Below are positions 16,847 to 25,457 of a stretch of DNA of 52,398 nucleotides, in pieces. The DNA lies in the IMG/VR virus record IMGVR_UViG_3300009285_007659, positions 1-52,398 of that record. One strand, given 5' to 3'. Position 1 is the first letter of the stretch, and each line of letters opens with the position of its first letter. The position numbers and the translations under genes are program-made. Below the pieces are notes generated by a model. That model saw only the letters and a list, made by a program, of their open reading frames with translations. It was not told the DNA's origin and made no database searches. This stretch comes from a virus.

Positions 16847-17511
16847 CTCAAGAACAAAAGTATGATATTGTTGTAGCAAAAGAATATAAAATTATACCAG
16901 ATTTAGAAAAAAAAGTTCCGCATTTATCTTCTAATCCTTATGGAGATTGGCATGCACTTGCCAATGTTTTGAATTTTATGGTTCAAAGTTTTCCTGAAGA
17001 CAACTATAAAATTTTAGAAGTCGGAACAGCTCATGGTCATTTTATTAGAACCATGTTTTCTCTTATGGAAGTTCTTAAGCCAGGAAAAACATTAGCTTAT
17101 GGAATTGATTCAAAGTTGCATGGATATTGCCCATGTCAATTCGTACATGATAAAATGAAATTTTTAGAAGGAAGCACAACTAATAAAAATTTTACTGACT
17201 CAATTGATAATGACTTTCATTTTATTTTTATTGACGCTTGCCATTGTCGTGGTCATGTATTAAAAGATTTGCAAACATTTTCTCCTAAGGTCAGAAAGGG
17301 TGGTTACTTAGCTTTGCATGATACAGCACCACAATTCCAAGGACAAAGCGCGCAACCACGAACGGATGAATGTGATTCAGATCTAACCATCGGAGTAGTG
17401 GCAGGCATTAACAATTTTGGTATTGAAAAAGACTTTGAATTTGTTTTAGAAGAGTATAGTTCTGTTCCTCAAATTTATTGGGGTGGAGTTACTGCCTACA
17501 GAAAGAAATAA
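16843..17511 (+). CDS. class I methyltransferase (Methyltransf_24-like)
   Basis: 222 aa. Motif I is KILEVGTAHGHFIRTMF; later FHFIFIDACHCRGHVLKDL and KGGYLALHDTAPQF give the D-A-C-H and H-D pattern typical of the Methyltransf_24/TylF-like family, which often methylates sugar hydroxyls in a metal-dependent way. It overlaps its upstream neighbour by four bases, and the radical SAM gene follows two bases after its stop. That makes four methyltransferases in about 4.5 kb. Confidence 0.78.
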   Translation: MTQEQKYDIVVAKEYKIIPDLEKKVPHLSSNPYGDWHALANVLNFMVQSFPEDNYKILEVGTAHGHFIRTMFSLMEVLKPGKTLAYGIDSKLHGYCPCQFVHDKMKFLEGSTTNKNFTDSIDNDFHFIFIDACHCRGHVLKDLQTFSPKVRKGGYLALHDTAPQFQGQSAQPRTDECDSDLTIGVVAGINNFGIEKDFEFVLEEYSSVPQIYWGGVTAYRKK

Positions 17512-17513
17512 AA

Positions 17514-18947
17514 GTGTCCAGAATTCTTCTCGTAAACCCTCCATTTTATAGGTTTTTAGGTTCTCACTATAACGGAAATAATTTAGGAATTGCTTATATT
17601 GCTTCCGTTCTTAATCAAAATAATCATACAGCATATGTTTATAATGCTGATTTTATGGACATTTATGAGTACAAAAGACTAAAAGACATTTTTGAAACAT
17701 TTAATGATTATAAAAAATATTTTGATAATCCAAATGAATATCCAATCTGGGATGATGTAGTAAATAAAATTTTAGAATTTAATCCTGATTGGATAGGATA
17801 TACTTCTTACACTGCAAATGTAAAAACTATAGACATACTTTCTGCTAAGGTTCGCCAAAAAGCACCTGAAATTAGGCAAGTTGTTGGCGGTCCTCATGCT
17901 ACTTTGGATCAAGGACTTCTAAGTAGACTAGCCAATATTGATTACACCGTATCTAGAGAAGGCGAATATGTCATGCTAGATCTAGTAAACGGGAAAGATT
18001 TAAAATCCATCAAAGGGTTGTCATTCAGAGATGAAGATGGATTTATTCATAATAGTGGAGATTCAGACGCATTAAATATTGACACCATACCATTGCCAGA
18101 ACGAGACAAGTTATGGGGCGTTTCTCTTGAGCAGAAAAAAATGGTAGATGTCAGCTACGTTATTACTATCCGTGGGTGCCCGGCTTCGTGCCTGTATTGT
18201 TCCAGCCCATTCCATTGGAAAAGAAATGCAACTAGGCTCAGAAGTCCAGAAAATGTCATTGAAGAACTGAAACTTATTAAGCAAAACTATTGGTACGACA
18301 AACAATATGATTATTCAGCATCAGGAAATGTAGGTCATAAAAATAAGTTAATTATCAAAGACAATACAATTGTATATTTTGTAGATGATGTTTTCAGCAT
18401 CAACAAGAAAAGAGTTAAAAAACTGCTTCGTATGATGATTGATAATAATTTAAACATGCCATTTAAATGTGAAATAAGAGCAGATCAACTAGATGAAGAA
18501 ATATGTGAACTATTGCATGCTGCGAATTGTCACAGAGCCAAAGTAGGATTTGAGTCAGGAAGCAACAAAATATTAAAACAAATTAAAAAAGGGGAAACAC
18601 GAGAGCAAATGATGCATGGAGCATCATTATTAAAGAAAGCCAACGTTCCATTTACAGCATATTTTATGACAGGATTCCAAAACGAAACAAATGAAGACTT
18701 AAAGCAAACCATAGATTTTGCTAAAAAAATTGAAGCAGATTATTATAGTTTAAGTATACTAGCGCCTTATTATGGAACAGGAATGTATTTTGATTTAATT
18801 AAACAAGGATATAAATTGGACAAAGAACCATGGGAATATTTTTATCATCAATCTGGAAAACTAATGATAAATTCCAATCTTGATGAAAATTTAATAAAAG
18901 AATATCTTCAATTAAATGAGACTATCAATGGAAAAGGATATATTTAA
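17514..18947 (+). CDS. B12-binding-domain radical SAM protein
   Basis: About 477 aa from GTG 17514 (protein starts MSRILLVNPPF); an upstream in-frame start at 17478 would lie inside the previous gene. Residues about 1-170 form a cobalamin-binding-like Rossmann domain (ILLVNPPF, GIAYIASVL, GGPHATLD). The radical SAM motif CPASCLYC places Cys at 222, 226 and 229 for the 4Fe-4S cluster, with a GFESGS-type strand later. Such enzymes perform hard C-methylations, epimerisations or rearrangements. The N-terminal domain lacks the classic DxHxxG cobalamin motif, so cofactor use is uncertain. Its place among sugar genes suggests an unusual sugar modification. Confidence 0.8.
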   Translation: MSRILLVNPPFYRFLGSHYNGNNLGIAYIASVLNQNNHTAYVYNADFMDIYEYKRLKDIFETFNDYKKYFDNPNEYPIWDDVVNKILEFNPDWIGYTSYTANVKTIDILSAKVRQKAPEIRQVVGGPHATLDQGLLSRLANIDYTVSREGEYVMLDLVNGKDLKSIKGLSFRDEDGFIHNSGDSDALNIDTIPLPERDKLWGVSLEQKKMVDVSYVITIRGCPASCLYCSSPFHWKRNATRLRSPENVIEELKLIKQNYWYDKQYDYSASGNVGHKNKLIIKDNTIVYFVDDVFSINKKRVKKLLRMMIDNNLNMPFKCEIRADQLDEEICELLHAANCHRAKVGFESGSNKILKQIKKGETREQMMHGASLLKKANVPFTAYFMTGFQNETNEDLKQTIDFAKKIEADYYSLSILAPYYGTGMYFDLIKQGYKLDKEPWEYFYHQSGKLMINSNLDENLIKEYLQLNETINGKGYI

Positions 18948-19692
18948 AATTTGTAGAGTTTGCCAGCAGAATAAATCATTAGACAATTTTTTATTCGGAA
19001 AAGGATGCAAACAAAACAAAAGAGCGACATGCAAACAGTGTACTAAAAATGGATTAGGGTATTTTTCACAAATTCAAAAATTAAAAAATGATGGACTGAA
19101 AAAATGCTCTAGATGTCATACTATAAAAAAACTCGAAGAATTTTACAAACAAAAATCCATAGAAGACAAACTAATAAGTTCATGCAAATTATGTTGGAAA
19201 GATCGAAATAAACAACAAAGATTGGACAATCTAGAACAATATAAAATTAGAAAAAAATTGTTCTACCAAAAAAACAAAGAGATTTGTTCATTAAGAGCTA
19301 AACTTCGGCGACAAAAGAATAAACACAATTTAAATAAATATAGAACAATTAAAAGACGGACAGATTTACACTGTAGATTACGAGACTATTTACGATCAAG
19401 ATTAAATAAAGCTCTTAAAAAAAATAAAAAAGTAGGCTCTCACATAGAAAGTCTAGGATGTTCCGTAGAAGAATTAAAGTTATTTCTTGAACAAAAATTT
19501 TACAACAATCCAAACACAAATGAAAAAATGACTTGGGATAATTATGGTCTACATGGGTGGCACATAGATCACATTATACCATTATCATCATTTAATTTAA
19601 CCAACATACAGCAGATGAAAATAGCGTGTCATTATACCAACTTACAACCACTGTGGGCATATGACAATCTAAGCAAAGGAAATAAATTATGA
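18916..19692 (+). CDS. HNH endonuclease, homing type
   Basis: 258 aa (a second ATG at 18928 would give 254). The N-terminus has CxxC pairs (CRVCQQN, CKQC, CSRCHTIKKLEEFY, CKLC), forming two zinc-ribbon modules. A very basic middle helical region precedes the HNH core near the C-terminus: GWHIDHIIPLSSF, then the conserved Asn in YTNLQPLWA and a final DNLSKGNKL. This is a free-standing phage HNH homing endonuclease. It overlaps the end of the radical SAM gene by 32 bases and the start of the next glycosyltransferase gene by four, so it was inserted without breaking the operon. Confidence 0.85.
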   Translation: MRLSMEKDIFKICRVCQQNKSLDNFLFGKGCKQNKRATCKQCTKNGLGYFSQIQKLKNDGLKKCSRCHTIKKLEEFYKQKSIEDKLISSCKLCWKDRNKQQRLDNLEQYKIRKKLFYQKNKEICSLRAKLRRQKNKHNLNKYRTIKRRTDLHCRLRDYLRSRLNKALKKNKKVGSHIESLGCSVEELKLFLEQKFYNNPNTNEKMTWDNYGLHGWHIDHIIPLSSFNLTNIQQMKIACHYTNLQPLWAYDNLSKGNKL

Positions 19693-20489
19693 AACCTCAA
19701 ATTTCTATTTGTGTTCCTTCTTGGAATAGTTTAAATTATTTAAAAATTCTATACAAAGGAATTAAAAGAAATACTAAAATTAATTATGAATTGATTGTAC
19801 ACGACAATGGATCTACAGACGGAACAGAAGATTGGCTCAAAGAAAATAATATCATTTATACTAAATCTAATAAAAATTTAGGATTTTGCGGAGTAAATAA
19901 TGCTTTGAAGCAATCATCTGCTGATTTTGTAATGATTAAAAATACAGATATGTATCCATTGCCATTTTATGATATAGAAATTATTAAGCAAATTAAATTA
20001 TTTCAATCTAAAAAAATCAATAGATTTACTATTTCGTGCTGTTTGATCGAGCCTCTTGGTGCTAATCCTGAATATACAATTTCTTATTTTGGACATGATT
20101 TCAACACGTTTCAAGAAGATAATTTAATAAAAGATTTCTTAGATAATAGAAGTGTAAAATATAAAAAAGAATCTACAATCCAATATTCTCATCCTATTTT
20201 AATTCCTAAATTTATGTTAGAAGAAATTGCTTATTTGGATGAAAAATACTTTCCAGGATGGTCAGTAGACCACGATTTGCCAAAATCACTTTACGAAAAA
20301 GGTTGCAGAAATTTTGTAATGTTAGGAAATTCTAGGGTTTATCATTTTATTTCCAAAACATTTACAAAACTACCAAACGAAGTTAGAAGTGCTTCTGGTC
20401 AAGATATTTTTGAAAAAAAATGGCATATGACCGTAGATGAATTTAGGAACAGTTTAAATTTAAAACAACCATTCGATATGAGGAAATAA
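19689..20489 (+). CDS. GT2-family glycosyltransferase
   Basis: 266 aa with an ATGA overlap with the upstream gene and a one-base overlap with the next. GT-A signatures: ISICVPSWNSLNYL, IVHDNGSTDGTEDWL, NKNLGFCGVNNAL and VMIKNTDMYPLP. The C-terminal part has a DHDLP segment that could be the catalytic base region. Close paralogue of the protein at 15332, with a shared N/H-T-D-M-Y motif in the DxD position. No transmembrane segment, so cytoplasmic. Donor and acceptor unknown. Confidence 0.8.
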   Translation: MKPQISICVPSWNSLNYLKILYKGIKRNTKINYELIVHDNGSTDGTEDWLKENNIIYTKSNKNLGFCGVNNALKQSSADFVMIKNTDMYPLPFYDIEIIKQIKLFQSKKINRFTISCCLIEPLGANPEYTISYFGHDFNTFQEDNLIKDFLDNRSVKYKKESTIQYSHPILIPKFMLEEIAYLDEKYFPGWSVDHDLPKSLYEKGCRNFVMLGNSRVYHFISKTFTKLPNEVRSASGQDIFEKKWHMTVDEFRNSLNLKQPFDMRK

Positions 20490-21445
20490 TGAATTACTTA
20501 ATTTTTGGTGGAACTGGTTCTTTAGGAAAAGTTTTAATCGAAAGGCTTTTATCTAAAGATAAGTTAGTAGCAGTATTTTCTCGTGACGAAGCAAAACATG
20601 TAGTAATTAAGTCTATGTTCCCTTCTGTAAAAGTTTTTATGGGAGATGTTAGAGACTATAATTCTGTTTTTAGCGCCATTTCCGCATATAAACCATCCGT
20701 TCTTATCAATGCTGCTGCATTGAAAAATGTTCCTGAATGCGAAGAAAATCCAACAGAATCAGTTAAAACAAATGTTTTAGGATGCGATAATGTAATGCGA
20801 GCTGCTTCTATTCTAGCAAGCAACAGCAGACCCATTAAGGCCCTATTTGTATCCACAGACAAAGCATGTTCACCTTGCGTTGCGTATGGAATGTCTAAAG
20901 CACTTGCTGAACGTGTAGCTTTAAGCTATAATTCTAAAAATATTACAGTAAATGTAACTCGATATGGAAATGTTTTAGAAAGTCGTGGTTCGGTAATTCC
21001 ATTTTTTAAACAAAGAATCAAAGAAAAGAAAACACTTCCAGTAACTCATAAAGATATGACAAGATTTTTTATGAGCCTTTCTCAGTCTGTTGATTTAATT
21101 GAGCGAGCTTTAAAAGATAGTGATGGTGGAAAAGTATTTGTACCTTATGTAAAGTCTGCCTCTATTAATGACTTGGCAGAAGTAATGTGTGAGCGTTATG
21201 GATATTTCAAATCTATGATTGAATACACTGGGATTAGAGCTGGAGAAAAAATAGATGAACTTTTAATATCTAATTCTGAAGTTTCGCGAACACAAAAAGA
21301 TGACGATATTTTTATGATTCACAGTATGTTTACGAATAAAAAGTTCAACGATATTCAGGATGAATATTCTTCTGGTGATGCGCAAAATTGGATGGACAAA
21401 GAAGAGCTTTATAAATTTCTAAAACATCATGGAGTATTTTCGTGA
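20489..21445 (+). CDS. CapE/FnlA-like UDP-GlcNAc 4,6-dehydratase (5-inverting type)
   Basis: 318 aa extended SDR. The NAD(P)-binding motif is GGTGSLGKVL. The catalytic segment has STDKACSP and YGMSK (YxxxK), and later MTRFFMSLSQSVDLI and GIRAGEKIDE are typical of the polysaccharide_synt_2 family (CapE, FnlA, WbjB, PseB). The next two genes form a CapF-like pair, so the best match is CapE. This enzyme turns UDP-GlcNAc into the 4-keto-6-deoxy-L-arabino sugar, the first step to UDP-L-FucNAc or UDP-L-PneNAc. The PseB alternative (pseudaminic acid) is less likely because no PseC or PseI is present. Confidence 0.82.
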   Translation: MNYLIFGGTGSLGKVLIERLLSKDKLVAVFSRDEAKHVVIKSMFPSVKVFMGDVRDYNSVFSAISAYKPSVLINAAALKNVPECEENPTESVKTNVLGCDNVMRAASILASNSRPIKALFVSTDKACSPCVAYGMSKALAERVALSYNSKNITVNVTRYGNVLESRGSVIPFFKQRIKEKKTLPVTHKDMTRFFMSLSQSVDLIERALKDSDGGKVFVPYVKSASINDLAEVMCERYGYFKSMIEYTGIRAGEKIDELLISNSEVSRTQKDDDIFMIHSMFTNKKFNDIQDEYSSGDAQNWMDKEELYKFLKHHGVFS

Positions 21446-22152
21446 GAGTTGCAATTACAGGACACAGAGGCTTCATAGGAAAAAATATATCTATTTTTCT
21501 AAAAGAAAAAGAATACGAAATACAAGAGCCGTCTGCAAATGTTCTCAATACAGGATGTATAGACGATTGGATTAATCAATGCGATGCTGTTGTGCACGCA
21601 GCAGGAGTCAACAAAGGTACCGAAAACAATATTTTAGATGTCAATATTGTAGGAACATATAACATAGCTAAAGCATGTTATGTTAATAAAAAAAAATTAA
21701 TTGTCCTTAATTCTACATATAAAACTCCGAGTGCTTACAAAGTCAGCAAAGAAATTGCAGCTAGTATATTGCACAACTTCAATGACTATTTAAATACCTC
21801 ATTTGTTAATATAGTAATGCCAAATGTTATAGGTCCTCATTGCCTACCGTTTTATAATTCTTTTGTGACTACATTAGTTTGGTCTATTGCTAGGGGAAAA
21901 GAATATGAAAGTTTAATAACAAACGAATCAAAGATTTTAACATTAGTTCATGTTGACGATGTTTCAGATGCAATAGAAAAGCATCTCAAAATAGACTATA
22001 TCGGAGGAAACTCTTATTTAGATGACAAGACCATTAACATTACAATAAAAGAAATTATTGAAATATTAACAACAGATTGCAAACACAAATATTCAGAAAT
22101 ATTTCTCAACCTTCTAGAATGGTATAAAAGCAATGTATGCAGCCCATATTGA
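21442..22152 (+). CDS. CapF/FnlB-like SDR reductase domain (cupin encoded separately)
   Basis: 236 aa with a GTG start overlapping the upstream stop (GTGA). Motifs: ITGHRGFIGKNI (Rossmann loop), HAAGVNKGTE, then AYKVSKEIAASI (YxxxK) and PNVIGPHCLPFYNSFVTTL, the last two closely following the pattern of CapF. CapF is a single protein of about 370 aa with this SDR domain followed by a cupin. Here translation stops at the domain boundary and the cupin is encoded by the overlapping next gene in another frame. Predicted step: NADPH reduction of the CapE product to UDP-2-acetamido-2,6-dideoxy-L-talose. Confidence 0.8.
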   Translation: MRVAITGHRGFIGKNISIFLKEKEYEIQEPSANVLNTGCIDDWINQCDAVVHAAGVNKGTENNILDVNIVGTYNIAKACYVNKKKLIVLNSTYKTPSAYKVSKEIAASILHNFNDYLNTSFVNIVMPNVIGPHCLPFYNSFVTTLVWSIARGKEYESLITNESKILTLVHVDDVSDAIEKHLKIDYIGGNSYLDDKTINITIKEIIEILTTDCKHKYSEIFLNLLEWYKSNVCSPY

Positions 22153-22498
22153 TGAACGTGGCTCGTTTCAAGAGCTGATAAAACTCAATAATATGTTTGT
22201 AAAGCAAATTTCATATTGCATAGCCAATCCAAACGTTACTCGTGGCGGACACTTTCACAAAGAATTGTCAGAAGTTTTTATAGTAATTAAAGGATGCATG
22301 ACACTAACACTAGAAACGGAATCAGGAGTTAAACTAAAGAAAGTTCTAAAAAACGAAGAAGGATACGAACAACAGTATTTTATCTTACCTTACGTAAAAC
22401 ACACAGTAGAAGCTAGTGACGAAGGATGTGAATTCATAATTTTAGCCAACCGTCAATTTGACGAAAAAAATCCAGATACATATCGAGAATGGCAATGA
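22133..22498 (+). CDS. CapF-type C-terminal cupin encoded as a separate protein
   Basis: 121 aa cupin. The start (AHIDERGSFQELIKL) and GGHFHKELSEVFIVIKG are the hallmark of the CapF/FnlB C-terminal cupin, with metal-binding His/Glu in HFHKELSE and a later His in YVKHTVEA. In CapF this domain performs 3-epimerisation before reduction. The ATG lies 20 bases inside the end of the SDR gene, at exactly the normal domain junction. No Shine-Dalgarno is visible, so translation probably couples to the upstream gene. A one-base sequencing error, or a programmed +1 slip producing the full-length protein, are alternatives. Confidence 0.8.
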   Translation: MYAAHIDERGSFQELIKLNNMFVKQISYCIANPNVTRGGHFHKELSEVFIVIKGCMTLTLETESGVKLKKVLKNEEGYEQQYFILPYVKHTVEASDEGCEFIILANRQFDEKNPDTYREWQ

Positions 22499-23499
22499 TA
22501 GATAAAACATTAATCATTGTAGTCACTAGAGACAATCCAGTATTACTTCAACATATTTTTCAATCTTTCGAAAAATATAACCCAGGTGCACCATGCGAAT
22601 TTCTTATTGTTGACAATAACAGCCAACTTGCAGAACAACAAAAAGCTTTAGATAAATTATCCAAAAACTATAAAATTACAACAGAAGAAAATAATAGAGT
22701 TGAAACTTCTTTCGATATAGCTTGGAGAAAAAATCAAAATTATAGATATTATTTCTTTCTGCATGATGACGTTTGCGCCAACAAAGATAATTGGCTAAAA
22801 ATATTTATTGATAGATTACACAGTGACTATACCGAAGAAATTATTAAAAACACTCATTTGGCTAAGTATCCAATTGGAAAAGTAGGTGCTCTTTCGCAAT
22901 TTTGGAGGAGCTATACATCAATATTGGGATATTCTGTTCAATGCGTTTTTCTAAAACAAATGATTCAAATCATGGAAAAAGAAGTTCCTCCCATATTTAA
23001 ATATTGTGACTGTGACAGAGTTTTAATAAGAAACGAATGTTTAAAAGACACAAATGGCATTAGAAATCTGCAAGAATTTAAAGATTTAAAATCACAAAAT
23101 CCAAATCAATTTGCGCAATTATGCGAAGTATTACGAAGAGATTTGCCGTATTATGATGAAGGAATTCCTCCAAGAAATCTTTATCCTGCTGGAGAATGTT
23201 GGAATAAATTTTGTTTAACGGCTGAATTTATGAATTCAATTGACCCTCTTATTCAAAAATGGCGCACTGTTGCTCTAGAAGGAGATGGTTTTCTGGAACA
23301 GATAATGGGGTACGATAATCCATTTGGGCATGATTTTCTTGCTCATTATGGAGCACCTAACATGAAACAATTTGTTGGGAAAACAATGAATTGCGATCCA
23401 GGAGAAGTATCTAAACACTTCAATAATAAAATATTTCTAATGAAAATGGATAAACTTATTAAAGACCACTTTAAGCACCAAACAAAAGGAACAGAATAA
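22495..23499 (+). CDS. GT2-like glycosyltransferase
   Basis: 334 aa. The most likely start is the ATGA overlap at 22495 (an in-frame ATG at 22489 adds two residues). A GT-A-like start (LIIVVTRDNPVLLQHIF, LIVDNNSQLAEQ) is followed by YYFFLHDDVCANKDNWL, where HDD takes the DxD role, and VGALSQFWRSYTSI. The remainder includes a long helical region and a segment rich in aromatic residues. No membrane helices. It lies between the CapF-type cupin and another cupin, inside the sugar-nucleotide block. Transferase function is likely, specificity unknown. Confidence 0.72.
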   Translation: MIDKTLIIVVTRDNPVLLQHIFQSFEKYNPGAPCEFLIVDNNSQLAEQQKALDKLSKNYKITTEENNRVETSFDIAWRKNQNYRYYFFLHDDVCANKDNWLKIFIDRLHSDYTEEIIKNTHLAKYPIGKVGALSQFWRSYTSILGYSVQCVFLKQMIQIMEKEVPPIFKYCDCDRVLIRNECLKDTNGIRNLQEFKDLKSQNPNQFAQLCEVLRRDLPYYDEGIPPRNLYPAGECWNKFCLTAEFMNSIDPLIQKWRTVALEGDGFLEQIMGYDNPFGHDFLAHYGAPNMKQFVGKTMNCDPGEVSKHFNNKIFLMKMDKLIKDHFKHQTKGTE

Positions 23500-23858
23500 T
23501 GAACCTCAACGAAAACTATAGAGTTGTTGAAAAGCCATGGGGAAAAGAAGAGGTGATAGAAGTAAATAATGTTTACTGTCTTAAAAAAATTACGTTAAAT
23601 GTTGGTTGCAAAACAAGTCTTCAATATCACAATAAAAAACACGAAACAATTTATATTGAGCTTGGCAAAGCTATTGCGACATTTAAAATAGATGAAAAAC
23701 TCACTTCGTTTGAAGTTGGCCCTGGGTTTAATGTTGTTCTTTCTCCAGGACAAATACATCGTTTTGAAGCACTTGAAACTTTGGTAATGTTTGAAGCGTC
23801 AACACCAGAACTAAATGATGTAGTGCGCCTCGAAGACAGCTACAACCGTGTAGGATAA
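23499..23858 (+). CDS. cupin, mannose-6-phosphate isomerase type
   Basis: 119 aa. VEKPWGKEEVIEVNNVYCLKK, then KTSLQYHNKKHETIYIELGKA and a late FNVVLSPGQIHRFEAL give the single-domain cupin found in type II phosphomannose isomerase C-termini and related sugar isomerases. His in QYHNKKHE and the IHRF His are the expected metal ligands. It overlaps the upstream stop by one base and precedes the nucleotidyltransferase-kinase gene by three bases. Probable role: isomerising a phosphosugar for the activated sugar made by the neighbours. A similar cupin is at 33503. Confidence 0.72.
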   Translation: MNLNENYRVVEKPWGKEEVIEVNNVYCLKKITLNVGCKTSLQYHNKKHETIYIELGKAIATFKIDEKLTSFEVGPGFNVVLSPGQIHRFEALETLVMFEASTPELNDVVRLEDSYNRVG

Positions 23859-23861
23859 ACT

Positions 23862-25457
23862 ATGCCACATTCATTTAAAGTATGCATATTAACAGCCGGA
23901 AAAGGCAATAGGTTAGGTGAAAAGACAAAATATTTTAATAAGGCTTTGTTGAGAGTTGGAAATAAAGCTGTTATTTCACATACAATAGACTGTTTTGATA
24001 ATGAAACAGAATTTGTTATTGCATTAGGATACAGAAGCAATTTAGTTAAACAATATTTAACAATTGCTCATCCAGAAAAACACTTTACTTATGTTGAAGT
24101 AGACAAATATTCAGAGCCGGGAAGTGGACCTGGTTATGCTCTTTTGAAATGTGAAGAAAAGTTACAGTGTCCTTTTGTGTATGTATCATGTGATTCTATG
24201 TTGGATAGTACATCATTCGACAATATTTTAGAAAACTCAAATAAAAACATTATTACATATGATTTTATAGATAATAAAAAATGTAAAGAATATTGTACAA
24301 TTGAAGAAGATTTTGGAAACATTATTTGTCATTATGACAAAACCAATAACGGTACCAATAAAGCATTTACAGGTGTAGCCTTTGTAAAAGATTATGATAT
24401 TTTTTGGAATAATTTAAAAATACAAGATTATACTGTAAACGGAGAAATTCAAGCGGCTCCTGTATTTTTTTCGTTGCCAAACCCAGTAGCATTACACACC
24501 TATTGGGATGATGTAGGAAACCTAGAAGGATTAGAAAAAGCACAAAAAGAATTTTGTGGAATTCAAAATTTAGACAAAATTGACGAAGAATTGTATGTCG
24601 TAAATGGAAAAGTAATCAAATATTTCCACAATGAAAGTATGGTGAAAAACAGAGTACAACGAGCAAAATATCTTAAAGGGGCAGTTCCAGAAATTTTACA
24701 ACAGACGAACAATTACTATTCATACGATTTTATACCAGGACATGATTTATTTAAATTAACAGAACCTCACAAAGTTGTGCAATCGCTTTTTGAAAAAACG
24801 CACAACACCATATGGAAACCAATTGAATTAGATAATATCAATTCAAAAATATTTAAAGATGTATGTAAAAAATTCTATTTTGACAAAACTTTGTCTAGAT
24901 TAGATAAGTTATGTATAGAAAAAAATATTGTTGACAGAAAACAATACATAAATGATACATTAGTTCCCCAACTACCAGACATCTTTAAACATATTAATTG
25001 GGATTATCTATCAAATGGCATTCCAGTTAATTTTCATGGAGACTATAACTTTTCAAACATTATATGGAGTGGGGAAAACAAGTTTACTTTTTTGGATTGG
25101 CGCCAAGATTTTGGAGGATGTATAGAATTTGGAGATGTTTATTATGACTTAGCAAAAATGTATCATTCATTTTTATTTCCTCACGAAAGCGTTAAAGAAA
25201 ATAAATTCTATGTTAATGAAATTTCTAATGATGAAACAAAAACATTCATAGAAGTACCAATAAATCTTGAAAAATCTAAAGATATTTTTGAAAATTTTGT
25301 TAAAAACTATGGAAATTATGATTTATTTAAAATAAAACTATTGACTGGAATTGTTCTTTTGAACATGAGTCCTCTTCATGAATCTCCAATAGATAAGTAT
25401 CTTTTCTATTTTAGCAAGCACTATCTTTACAGCACAATACGGAGCGAACATGGATGA
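23862..25457 (+). CDS. fused sugar-1-phosphate nucleotidyltransferase and APH-like kinase
   Basis: 531 aa. Residues about 1-235 are a nucleotidyltransferase (ILTAGKGNRLGEKTKYFNKALLRVG, the GxGxRxG...K loop; later YVSCDSMLD metal site and GYALL). Residues about 250-531 are an aminoglycoside phosphotransferase/choline-kinase-like fold with the catalytic HGDYNFSNII and LDWRQDFGG (Brenner and DFG-like motifs). The two activities in one protein imply phosphorylation and then NTP activation of one substrate, as in LicC-LicA-like or sugar-1-kinase/pyrophosphorylase pairs. Substrate unknown. The HAD phosphatase that follows overlaps it by eight bases. Confidence 0.78.
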   Translation: MPHSFKVCILTAGKGNRLGEKTKYFNKALLRVGNKAVISHTIDCFDNETEFVIALGYRSNLVKQYLTIAHPEKHFTYVEVDKYSEPGSGPGYALLKCEEKLQCPFVYVSCDSMLDSTSFDNILENSNKNIITYDFIDNKKCKEYCTIEEDFGNIICHYDKTNNGTNKAFTGVAFVKDYDIFWNNLKIQDYTVNGEIQAAPVFFSLPNPVALHTYWDDVGNLEGLEKAQKEFCGIQNLDKIDEELYVVNGKVIKYFHNESMVKNRVQRAKYLKGAVPEILQQTNNYYSYDFIPGHDLFKLTEPHKVVQSLFEKTHNTIWKPIELDNINSKIFKDVCKKFYFDKTLSRLDKLCIEKNIVDRKQYINDTLVPQLPDIFKHINWDYLSNGIPVNFHGDYNFSNIIWSGENKFTFLDWRQDFGGCIEFGDVYYDLAKMYHSFLFPHESVKENKFYVNEISNDETKTFIEVPINLEKSKDIFENFVKNYGNYDLFKIKLLTGIVLLNMSPLHESPIDKYLFYFSKHYLYSTIRSEHG

